DNA from: Hygrophila difformis
Lineage: Eukaryota; Streptophyta; Magnoliopsida; Lamiales; Acanthaceae
DNA: 64,000 nt
Assembly: GCA_030278955.1 (NCBI GenBank)
Contig: JAOANR010000002.1
Coordinates: 25,592,057 to 25,656,056 of the forward strand
Direction of reading: 5' to 3'
The notes beneath the pieces were generated by a model that was not told the origin of the DNA, ran no database searches, and saw only the letters and a program-made list of their open reading frames with translations. Positions 33,301-44,713 of the stretch are shown here, in pieces. The translations under genes were made by a program, and so were the position numbers. Within the stretch, counting starts at the first letter, position 1. Each line of letters starts with the position of its first letter.

Positions 33301-33926
33301 ACTCTCTTTTCTGTCAACTCTAACAAAGGTGTATGGTAAACCGTGTTATCTGCAGGAATTTCTGTTGAATTAGATGTATGTTAGCGCTAAGGTTGCATAC
33401 TGTTGTCTTGCTTTTTTCAAGCTTCTCTTTAATGGAAAATTTCTGCTTTGATGGATAATGACGAAAACAAGGTATATTCTCTGAAGCTCTATTTTCTAAT
33501 GTACTGTTTTTTGTCTCTGGTATTGTGTGAGTAGATACGAACAAAATTTCTTCTTTAGGAAGATCATTGTTCCATTAACCTCTTTTGGATAAATATTATA
33601 TTCTGCATACCTGATTGGTCATTAGAAAACATAAGTCCATTATGTTTCGTTTCTCTGCATGACTTTATCCTACTTTTGCAGAATGTTGAGTTGGAAAACA
33701 AGCGAAGGAAGGCAGCACAGGCCCGTTCGAAGATGTATGCACTTAGATAGAAATATTGACCCACCTCACGTGACAGCTTCAGTTGTTTATTCTTATAAAG
33801 ACCAGACCTATGTTTATTTCCTTCTTTTTGCTCCTAATTCCGTGATCTCTGAGGCATCTGTGAGTATGCTATCTAGCTAAATACAGATCATACAAAACTT
33901 CTAATGCACACATCTTTTTATCATAG
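30341..33926 (+). other. Helitron interior, exon-like and intron-like sequence of unknown origin
   Basis: 30385-31140 is GC-rich with open frames in two phases and looks like a captured 5' UTR/first exon. From 31141 on, AT-rich sequence holds possible exons after TTGCAG acceptors near 32450 and 33682 (a short frame with ELENKRRKAAQARSKMYALR, then a stop). I cannot assign these to a family. A T run lies near 32570-32588. Confidence 0.4.
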
Positions 33927-35318
33927 TTTCTATTGTCAAACTCATTAAGGAGTCAATGCTTGAAGAAGTTGATTTTGAGAAAGAAGCAAGGAATATTGAG
34001 TCTTTCCGAATATATTTGGAAAATATGGGACTATCAATGCAGGCTATCGCTCCAGAAGTATACCAGCAATACAGTGGCAAACGGGTTCTTACAATGGAAA
34101 GGCTATATGGGTTCCTCACGGACTTAGATTCCATAAACTCACTCGTTCCAAATCAAGAAAATAGTCTTATAACTGCCTTAAATGTCTGCTAGAACTCAAA
34201 ACATTCAACAATTGCACAAATTTCTATAATGCTGTATCAGAACTATTTGATAGAAAATACTTGTGGTTATGCAATTCTGCAGGTTTGGTAGCTTACTTGC
34301 ATGTGAAACGTTTCATGGGATGTGCATACAGGCAACCTGTGGCTGCTGCGTGATGGACGTATTGGATTCCTCGACTTTGGTATATACTGCACACTTGCAC
34401 ACAATTGTTGCTTTATATGATTTGTTTTATTCATGTTCTTCCTAATGATTCTTACATGGCAATCTGGAAACCTAGCACCCATAACCTCTAAAAATAACTT
34501 CTGTCATATGCAATGTATTATTGCCAGTGTTAATATTTTTTTCTTATCATGTTTTTCACCCAATTGATTTCATCCCCTTCAGAAGTTCTATGGCCTCTCA
34601 AATTTTGTTCTTTCTTTGTTTTGTTGGTGGCATTAACAGCTCCCTTCTGACCACTTGTAGACTTATATATATGCATATGCCCCCTTTTCCTAACTGACAT
34701 ATATCTCCCTCATTTCATTACCCTATTGCAGTCGACACCAAATGTATCTTAACTTTGTTGCCTTAGAAAGCTTGATTGACTCCTTAAATTTTTCTCTCCC
34801 AGCACCAACCCCTTTTGCTTTTGAAACACTTCTTGTACTGAGCTTTGTCCAGGAATTACAGAATGCAAATTTTATGGTCCTTTGTTCCAATTCTCACTTG
34901 CTTTATTTTTTCCTTCCTTTGGTATGAATGAGCAGGAATTGCTGGACGAATTTCTCCCAAAACCTGGACTGCCATGGAACAATTCCTGGCATCATTATCA
35001 ATTGAAGATTATGATTCCATGGCCTATTCATTAACCAACATGGGTGCTACAGGGAACAATGTAGACTCCAAGGCTTTTGCCAGAGACCTAGAAAGATCTT
35101 TTCCTCCATCAAGGCCAGTAGTTTGCACAATGCTTTCATGTTCAAGAATACACAAAGCTCACTGTCTGACATGGATTATCTGAGAATGTTGGCGCAGAGC
35201 ATGGATACAGAGATCATTGTTGCTGCGGCGAGAGAACCAGGTACAAATGCAACTGAAGTTGCTGCCAATGTTGTCGTTGATGAGAGACAAATGAATGCAC
35301 TATTTCTTGATTTGGTAA
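33927..35318 (+). pseudogene. Captured ABC1/UbiB kinase fragment
   Basis: Three exon-like blocks separated by introns match plant ABC1 kinases (ABC1K, the chloroplast/mitochondrial UbiB-type family). Block 1 (33927-34192) has EEVDFEKEARNIESFRIYL and KRVLTMERLYG. Block 2 (34283-34379) has FGSLLACETFH, then a one-base deletion that breaks the catalytic-loop stretch; the shifted frame still shows GNLWLLRDGR and GFLDFG (the DFG Asp). Block 3 (34935-35318) has GRISPKTWTAMEQFLAS, then a frameshift near 35112 and VVVDERQMNALFLD. The order is that of the kinase C-terminal half. The closest type I recall is the ABC1K8 group; that is uncertain. The N-terminal ATP-binding part is missing. Confidence 0.82.
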
Positions 35319-36571
35319 GAGGTTCTGTAAGCTACAAGCTCACGTTTTGGGGAAATGATTTGCACTCTAAGTTTCCTCATTTTTTAAAATAGTGGAAATT
35401 ATAGGCAACCGTTTCTGGCTGCTAGGGATTGTTTGATTTCACTGACCATCCCCCTTGGTTTGAAAGAAAGTTCCTTATCTTGAATATCTAATTTGGTTAA
35501 TTAATGAACTGTGCTTATGTGTGAATGCTTAATAATTCTATTAGTTCATCTCAGCTCTTTCTTAAGAATGTGTTGTTTCTTGTGTAATTTGAATGCGCAT
35601 TAAAACTGTAGGAAATGATTGATGATTGTAAGTGTTATTATTTTTCAGTTTTTCCCCAATTAATTGATTGAGCGATACCTGCTCCTTGGTTTCAAAGTGT
35701 GTTTTGAAAGTTTAAGCTTGGTTGTTATTTTTCAGCACCATGCCGAAAGGAATATTGTTTCCATGCCAGAGCATTTCGCGAAAGATGCTAGACGTGCTAA
35801 TTTTTTCCTTCGCGAATTCCCAGAGCATTAGATGGGGTTTTACTGGTATGATGTTGATTTTTTTTTTTCATTTTAAACTTTTTTTCTTATGAGATCTTTA
35901 TTATCATCTTTTGTTATTTTATTGAGATCTGGGGACACATTTTTACAACTTCAAAATCGTTGAAATTGAAGTATCCAATTCCTAACAGGATTGTATTCGG
36001 GAAGATACCAACATCTGATGGTTCAACAAATGCTTATACTATTATTCGTGGCAGGTGGGTTGGTAAGTTGTTTACATGCATAGAACAACTTGTGTTTTCT
36101 TGAGACTAAGGTTGGATTTTTTATTTTTATTTTTTTATTATTATTTTTTTATATCACCCTTCACTATTCTGCTTCCTGAATAGGAGTTGAATTGAATCCA
36201 CTATTTGGAATGTTGATTGCGCTACGTAATGCTTCATGACATAAAGTCTATATTTTCATGTGGTTTAGTTACTATTCATTGTCTCATTTTATTTTGAAGC
36301 TGGTTTGGTTGATTGCTCCATTCAACCATCTGCATCTTTGTTCACCACATATTGTTCTGGGGTATCTCTAAATAGGGCGGCTACAGAGACGGGTATGTTT
36401 CCTGTTACCCTTTCCCTTTCACTTTTTTTTTAGATCCTACTTTTAATGTCGTTCTTTCTGCTTCTGATAAAACAGGGGGTGTGCTAACAATTGATCCAAC
36501 GATAACTGCCCCTGTTGTTGAAACCTGTGTTGGGTCTGACCTTGCCCTAGGTTTGTTCGACTGTCTCCTTT
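35319..36571 (+). other. Helitron interior, intron-like with short exon-like segments
   Basis: AT-rich sequence with isolated short open segments after AG acceptors, e.g. 35738-35831 (HAERNIVSMPEHFAKDARR, then a stop) and 35989-36063. None is recognised. Confidence 0.35.
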
Positions 36572-36784
36572 ATGTTTTCTATGTACTTTGCTATGACGAT
36601 TAACAAATCTCAGGTTCAGACCCTCGATCGTGTTGGGATTTACTTGAAAGAACCTGTGTTCTCGCATGGACAATTATATGTTGCTTTATCCCGGGTCAGG
36701 GCAGCTGTTCACTTAAAAATCCTTATCCGCCCTTCTTCAGCACATCTCATTAGTTTGAACAGGACAAAGAATATGGTTTACTAA
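36572..36784 (+). pseudogene. Helitron helicase (RepHel) C-terminal fragment
   Basis: A 70-codon open frame with FAMTINKSQVQTLDRVGIYL and FSHGQLYVALSRVR, the last conserved motifs of the PIF1-like helicase of plant Helitrons. The usual INKSQGQT has G changed to V, at a residue normally invariant in motif V. Everything upstream in RepHel, including the rolling-circle endonuclease, is absent. It lies in the sense of the Helitron, between captured gene pieces. It shows that the element descends from an autonomous Helitron or recombined with one. Confidence 0.88.
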
Positions 36785-38024
<1,240 letters not shown>

Positions 38025-39588
38025 TTAGTATATTTCTGTTTCCTGTGCCGTGTTAAGATTTTTCATATGTTTTCTTTCTGGCTCTTGTTTCTGCAAGTGT
38101 TTATTGCTGTTGATTATTTCACTTGTGATTTACCAACAAGGTGTAGTAGTATATACTCTCTTACATGGTAATTCAGCCTAAATAATAAATATTCAGCCAA
38201 ATTTAAATCTATTGACCTGATTCCTTGAGGAGTGACACTTGATCTTTTAAACTTGGCTTCAATTATTTCTTTATCTTGAACATCACATAGTCTCTTGGTT
38301 TCATCCTAATCAATGTCAGTTGCCATCTCCTGACCCATTGTAAGCATCCATACCTCCATGGCTCCACCTCACAGCACATCACTTTCAGAGTAATGCTTTA
38401 GGAACCTCTTCCCTTCCGTACTATCAGCCACTGACACCAAATCCTGCACTACACAGCCCATCAGGATAATTAATTCTCTTTCTGCCTCCTCTCTACTACA
38501 AAAGACACCATTTTTGGCCTTGTGTTACCTCTAATTTGAGTCAGTTATGTAGAAAAGGTATGAATTCTTAGGATCTTGATAAATCCGCTGAAAAGTTCAT
38601 ATCAGACTTATAGGGCTACTGCACATTAATTATTTTGACCATGTATCTTTAGTAAATATTCTCTGGTGTAATTTCTCCATTATTTTCTCCCATGTATGGT
38701 GGGTCTTTTGTTGTAATCTCCTAATATTTATAGTTGAAATATCTTCACCACTCAAAAAGGGTGATTTTACAAATTTTCTCTTATGCAATTCATTGACATA
38801 GATGGAATGGAAAAGGTACTTTTGGATTATAGTTTTCTGAGTTCACTGTTTAATAATTTTACTTAATCGCATTAGTAGAATGTTTTGACTTTTGAAGCTT
38901 TGTTTCTATCTGCAGTTTCTCCAGGACTCCAACCTAGGTACCTGTATCTAAATGTTGTTCCTGTGGTTGCCAGTTAGATTTGAGATTTAGTTGCTTGTTT
39001 ACATTGTATTGTCTCAAATTGGTCATGCATCAGTTGAATTGAGCAGATATTTAATGTCTCTTGTTCATATGATTTTCCATCGTACTTTCTAATAGTGATC
39101 TCAATAGTCTCTTGTTCAAAATGTTCCATCGTACATATGAATTGATTAAAGAAAAGAAATATCTCATCTTTGGCTGCTATATCTATCCTTTATTATGGGA
39201 CTTTATTCCCATCATGATCAAGTAATCAAGTCTATGTCCCATTTTATTCATTTTGTTTACTTTTAAATTTCCTTAATGATATGTAAGACATAGCTCTTGT
39301 GAAAAACAATGCACGGCTAGGTGCTCAGATTGCTGTCTCTCTCTCCCAGATCCAAGAACAATGCCGTAAGGGTGAGTTTTTATCTTTCACTTGTCATTTT
39401 TGTTTGAGGGCATTGTGCTGGTCAGTGATTCTGTTGAGTTTACCAATTTCTTCAGCTCCCATCTTGAATACCACTTTGAACCGAACCCTGAACCTTTTTT
39501 AATTCGCTGGCCATATCTAAAATAATGAGAGCAAGTGGAAAATTTGATAAGATGATAAGATGGGTTTTATTGGAGCTCAGACTATTTA
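38025..39588 (+). other. Helitron interior, mostly intron-like
   Basis: AT-rich. One exon-like segment at about 39296-39371 (VKNNARLGAQIAVSLSQIQE) is followed by a donor-like GGGTGAG; unassigned. No other coding region is supported. Confidence 0.4.
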
Positions 39589-39725
39589 GAAAGAAAGTGT
39601 GCATCAAAGATTAATGAGATGCATGCATAAAAAAATTTGGAATTAGCTACCTTATTCAGAAAGAAAGTGTGCAGCAATGATTAATGAAATGCATGCATCA
39701 AAAAAATATGGAATTAGCTACCTTG
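39589..39725 (+). repeat. Direct duplication, about 68 bp
   Basis: AGAAAGAAAGTGTGCATCAA begins one unit near 39589 and a diverged copy near 39658; both end GGAATTAGCTACCTT. It sits about 120 bp inside the Helitron 3' end. Confidence 0.85.
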
Positions 39726-39817
39726 ACCTATCAAATCAATTGGTTATCTTTAACTCACTTTTATTCACTTACACTTATTTCTTCTTTTGCTATGGGCAGC
39801 TGTACGTGTGCAAATAT

Positions 39818-39846
39818 GCTGTGCGTAGAACAGCGCATTTTCCTAG
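39818..39846 (+). other. Helitron 3' terminal hairpin and CTAG end
   Basis: GCTGT (39818-39822), 7-nt loop, ACAGC (39830-39834), then GCATTTTCCTAG. It would act as the transposition termination signal. Confidence 0.88.
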
Positions 39847-40354
39847 TATATATATATATGTATAGTGCATTTATTTTGGGGGGATCATCATGTGCATGTG
39901 CATATTGCATTTTCTATACCTTAGATAACCTAGAAGCGAAGTTGTTCTAACTTAGATCTCTTGCTACACCTAGATAACTTAGACGCTTGACATCAAATTA
40001 GAAACGCTAACTAGAGACTGATCTTGCCTTAGTTCTAGATCGCGTTCATCTAAGCGCACGCCTAAGCATAACAATCCTCGACCTTAGCCATTCCTACCTG
40101 TGTACGAATTAGAAAATTTCCTTATGTGGAACAATAAAAATCAAGTTTTTATTAAAACACTCTTTATTCCAAAAATCTTGTTTGGATTTCCAAACAACAA
40201 ATCCGAAAATTCGAAATTTGAAACTCACAATGCTCTAAACGTGGCCTTATGGGCGCGCGTTTAACACTTGATATCATATACGATTTAGCAAATTTCTTGT
40301 TCAAGCGATCTATCTAAACTCTGATAAACTAATCTATATACGTTATAACAGAAA
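39847..40354 (+). other. Leader of element B, 3' part
   Basis: Resumes the leader sequence seen in H (63075-63573) with near identity, including the TTATTTTGGGGGGATCATCA stretch and TCATCTAAGCGCACGCC. No ORF like those of C and F is present. Confidence 0.8.
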
Positions 40355-41419
40355 ATGACACCTAGGAGAAACCCAAGGAAGGTAAGTCCAAACGGCACTG
40401 ACGCTAACCTCCCCAACGTGGCCAATAACAATGAGATCCCTCAAAACCTAGGAGAACGAGTACCTCCTTCACCCAACAACATGGAAGAACGTTTAAGGAC
40501 TGTGGAGGAAGTCCTTGTAGCATTAGGAAATGCCGAGGTGCATAGGGCACAAACAGTACCTCCGCCAGTAGTCCGAGTCAACTACTTGGCATTAGTGAAC
40601 CCCTACAACCCACCCCGTTATGACGGCCAAGAGGATCCGGCGAAGTTGGAAGGTTGGATCCGTACCTTTGATAAGCTCTTGAACGCTATCAAATGCCCTA
40701 ACGAGGAGAAGATACACGTAGCGACCTACTACTTAGGAGGCGAAGCTGATGAATGGTGGCAAAACCTCCAGAGGAATTCAGGGGAAGATGAAGAAGCCTA
40801 CACCTGGGAAGAACTCAAGGAAGCTTTGAGGAAAAGATTCTACCCACTGAGCACCAAGACTGTGAAGTACGAGGAATTCATCAAATTAAAGCAAGGGGCA
40901 CAAACGGTGCAAGAATACTACAGCAAATTCAAGGAGCTAGTACGATTTGCTACGAGGCTAGTACCAACCAACTCTGATAAGGCTCAGAAATTCGAGATGG
41001 GTCTGAACCTTAGTATCCGGGAGATACTTGCAGTAGGACAATTCACGAACCTGCAGACGGTATATGATCGCGCTGTAACAATTGCTCGAATCCAGCAATT
41101 GAAGCGTAAGGAACATGGTGAGTCGAGCAAGGACTCGCAAGGACTTGAGAAGAAGGATCGGAAAGACAACAATAACAACTCTAGGAAAGACAATGGATCT
41201 CGAAGGAGGGAAAATAAAGGTCTCAACAATGGAGGAGATGACAACCGTGGTGCGTTTATACCACGCTGCCCACGATGCAACCATACACATCTGGTGCGCC
41301 AATGCCCGAAGCATGGAACCTGCAATAGGTGCGGCAAGCTTGGTCACAAGGCTAGGGGATGTCGAACGCCAGAGGAGGCGATCGAAAAGAGGATAGATTT
41401 GGTGAACCTTCAGCGATGA
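40355..41419 (+). CDS. Intact Gag of element B
   Basis: An uninterrupted 354-codon Gag. Residues 43-60 have the helix MEERLRTVEEVLVALGNA; about 85-250 form the retrotransposon Gag (capsid-like) domain, with WIRTFDKLLNAI, EADEWWQN, RKRFYPLSTK, QTVQEYYSKFKELVRF and FEMGLNLSIREIL; 256-300 is a basic Lys/Asn/Arg-rich linker. Two zinc knuckles follow: CPRCNHTHLVRQC (C-x2-C-x3-H-x4-C, 305-317) and CNRCGKLGHKARGC (C-x2-C-x4-H-x4-C, 323-336). It should assemble particles and bind element RNA. The stop is about 80 bp before the polypurine tract, so there is no room for pol. Its integrity amid decayed elements suggests a young or selected copy. The start matches H. Confidence 0.9.
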   Translation: MTPRRNPRKVSPNGTDANLPNVANNNEIPQNLGERVPPSPNNMEERLRTVEEVLVALGNAEVHRAQTVPPPVVRVNYLALVNPYNPPRYDGQEDPAKLEGWIRTFDKLLNAIKCPNEEKIHVATYYLGGEADEWWQNLQRNSGEDEEAYTWEELKEALRKRFYPLSTKTVKYEEFIKLKQGAQTVQEYYSKFKELVRFATRLVPTNSDKAQKFEMGLNLSIREILAVGQFTNLQTVYDRAVTIARIQQLKRKEHGESSKDSQGLEKKDRKDNNNNSRKDNGSRRRENKGLNNGGDDNRGAFIPRCPRCNHTHLVRQCPKHGTCNRCGKLGHKARGCRTPEEAIEKRIDLVNLQR

Positions 41420-41501
41420 GAGAGGGACGAGGAACAAGACCAAAACCCGAACCCTTTTGAGAATAACGTATAGGTAGTTATGGGGACATAACTGAAGTCC
41501 T

Positions 41502-41514
41502 AAGGGGGAGAGGA
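41502..41514 (+). other. Polypurine tract of element B
   Basis: AAGGGGGAGAGGA directly before TGTGATACCCC, preceded by the conserved CAGTTATGGGGACATAACTG-like dyad also found before the tracts of A, C and F. Confidence 0.87.
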
Positions 41515-44494
41515 TGTGATACCCCATAATAATTTATCTTTGGAGTTCGACTCGATAAGATGTATCCTAAATCATAAATAAAAAAATTCAAATTATTTTG
41601 AACTACGTTATGGCTTGATCCCTTCACAGGGTACGTAGGCAGCTTAGAAGTTTTAATTCTAAGTTCAGTCACAAAATAATAAAATAAACAAAAGGATTAG
41701 TTCCTAACACGAGAAAAGCTGAAACACAACTTCGAGGACGAAGTTGATTCTTAAGGAGGGTAGACTGTAATACCCGGGAATTTTGCAACATAAATAAATA
41801 AATAAATAAATAAATAAACAATAAATAAATATAATAAATAAATAAACATGATAAATAGATAAAGAATCATAAGAGATGAGAAATGGAATTTAAATTAAAA
41901 AGGAATCAAAATTTTGAGAACCCGGGAAGCCGAAGACAATTTAATCAAATGAATGGTTACACGGGAACCCAACACCGATGAACTCAATAACTCGAGTCCG
42001 AATGTAAATTTAGATTCGAATAAAATTAAGATAAAAAATCGGAGCCCGAAGATAGCCCGGAAATCGGAGCCCAAGAACATAGAGGGATAGAAGTCCGAAA
42101 GAGAGGAGAAAAGGCCCGACGGATCGCGCGACCCGCCCGGACCGAAGTCTAGGCGGAGTCCGCGCGGTGGCCGCGCGCTGTTTAGCCTAAAGGCGCGCCA
42201 ACCCCGCGCCACTCGACAGAACGGGCTGTTGCGAGATTCTCTCGCCCGAATCCGGATTTTCCTACTTCGGTTGCTTTCCTTTCGGCTCAAGACACTTAGG
42301 GGCAGCCTTTGGACGCCCCTTAGGTCTTGCTCATCTATAAATAACCCTCTTAATCAATCCCAAACATTTTTAAAACCCTACGAAAGCTCTCTACATATCA
42401 AACCCTAATCCCGGAGTCGTCGGAGGCACGAAACCAAGGGGAGGAACTGACTTGGATGAAATTTGGAGTCTTCTATCGTCGTGGTAAGATCCGATCTAAT
42501 CTTTTTCCATTCTTGATTCGAAAACGAATCCTAAATCGATCTCTTTCTTTTCTACACCCCGATTCGGATCTAGAACGAAGAACCCGACGAACCGAGGAGA
42601 TAAACGGTGGACTGGAAGCCACGCCTCCGAATCGACGAGCCGGGACATCCATAATTTGTAAGTTAATACTTACATGGTTTGGGAGAATTAAAATTCATTT
42701 GATCTAAAGATTTGAATCAAGAACGTAAAATCTGTCACAACTAAAATCCTTACGGCGCAGCGTTTTTGCATGATTTTTCCAAACCCTTAAAATTGTTCAA
42801 ACGAGAAAACTCAAACAAAAAAGACGTTCCTAAGACATAGATCTAGCTTCTGTAAAAATTTCATAATTTTTCATCGTGTTTTGATATCCGAAAACGACCG
42901 CAAACGAACCTGCCTTCGACTTAGATCTTGAAACGGTGATAGATTATTAATCTGAACTTGAGGTTGATTTTTACCTTAGATCTAGACCGATTTAGGATTG
43001 GTGTTGAACATAAGAGTTGTAGATCTATGCGTTAAGAACACCTCCGTAAATTTTTAGAATTTTTCGTTGAGGTTTGATATCGGATCGACTCCAAACCAAA
43101 CTGTTCTAAATTTAGATCTTGAAATCTTGATAGATTCTTGGTCCGAACTTGTAGGCATTTTTGACAATAGATATAGGATGAATTAGATCTTTTATTGAAC
43201 TTGAAACCTGTAGATATTTGTCTTAGGAATCTCCTTATAAAATTTCATCAAATTTGGAGTTAGTTTGCTATGGTAGATCTTGAAATCTTGAAACTGATGT
43301 GTTGAAACTCGGACAGATTATCATCCTGTTAAAGATCTACGTTTTTCACTTACTTTCGTATCTCGGATAACATGAAACTTGTTCATCTCTGTGTTTTCGA
43401 GTCACTGATCAAATTTCAGAATTTTTGGACTTAAAACCGATTTTTAATTAATTTTGGAGTAAATAGTGGTTTTGACCAAGTCAAATCCTGAAAATCTTGT
43501 TGAAAAGGATTTTAAATGATATCGGAGCGAATCGCGTCCTGAAATAGTATATTTTGAGAAACTTACTAAATTTGGAAAATTGGTTTTTCTAAACAAAGAA
43601 AAGATTTAAAACATTGTGGGTTATGACTAAGTTGGATACTATCAATGTTCTCTACGGCTTGGGACATAAGAGCCCAAGTGTATGTCTAGTGGACGTAAGA
43701 GCCCTAACGAAATATTGATTGTATGGTCAGCGGACGCATGAACCTATTAAAAGATTGACCCTGATACTCGTGGACATAAGAGCCTGAGCGTAAGGCTGGC
43801 GGACATAAGAGCCCTAGCGATGGTGATCTGTGAAAGAAACGAAGCGAGACATTTATAAGAAACTTAAATTAAATTCTTGTTGAATTGTGCTTTCAAATGT
43901 ATGATAATTATTTATTTATTTGCGAAGTTATATTTATGATCGTTTAGACTCTCTGTTTTAGTTTATGCAATTAAATTGTATTAGCTAAGACGAATTATTT
44001 TGGGTAGTGTCTACCATCTGCTTAGAATCACTAAATTCTTTTTATAAATTTAATTAATGGCTTTGAAACCCCATAATCTTGTATGTGTTAACTTACTCAG
44101 CAAGTTTTTGCTGACCAAACCACGTTTTCCGTTTTTCTACAGAGTATGAAGAATATGCATCATCATATGCATGCATGGGATATTAGGGAAAACATTATTT
44201 TCTTTGATTATTCTATTCTTAGTTATGAATTGCATGAACGAGCCTGTTTAACCCGTATTTTGGCCGTGTTGGCCCAATTTTAAATTCCGCTGCATTATAC
44301 ATATGTAATTATTACTTTCCGCTGCAACTTTGATATATTATTTTTAAACTATATATGAATGGGCTGTTTGAATGTTTTAAATTCTGAGAAACCTTAGCCT
44401 TGCATCTCTTTAGCAAGCTCGGAGAAACCGTGTCTTGCTAGGGAGGTGTGGCGGTGACATCCTGACCTGGGTGACAAAAAACCGGGGTGTTACA
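41515..44494 (+). repeat. 3' LTR of element B
   Basis: 2,980 bp from TGTGATACCCC to GGGGTGTTACA. Contents: a border-like GGAGGGTAGACTGTAATACC near 41756-41775, a short (AAAT)n tract at about 41790-41860, a GC-rich segment, TCTATAAATA at 42334, and the GGACATAAGAGCC array at about 43670-43822. Confidence 0.92.
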
Positions 44495-44713
44495 ATATAG
44501 CTCGCTCGTCGTACATCCAAGGTCTTCCCAACAGAATATGACACGCAGTCATTGGGACTACATCGCATAAAACTTCCTCAGAGTGGGGGCTGATTGTAAT
44601 TGGCACCCTGGCTTGCTTCACAACCTTGATAGTCCCATGCTCGTTCATCCAGTGTAGATGGTACGGCTTTACATGATCATGTGTTGGTATTCCTAATCTA
44701 CGCACAGTGTACA
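44495..44713 (-). pseudogene. Protease fragment of another gypsy element
   Basis: Minus-strand reading gives HVKPYHLHWMNEHG, then SEEVLCDVVPMTACHILLGR and PWMYDERA, the retropepsin C-terminal half typical of gypsy elements other than C and G (whose equivalent reads ILGMDWLTQY). It is only about 73 codons, wedged between the 3' LTR end of B and the 5' LTR of F. It is probably the older target into which both inserted. Confidence 0.8.

Noticed and set aside
38369..38519. Antisense open stretch with protein-like text (RELIILMGCVVQDL)
   Set aside because: About 50 codons, no splice sites or family match that I can support; possibly another captured exon but too weak to list.
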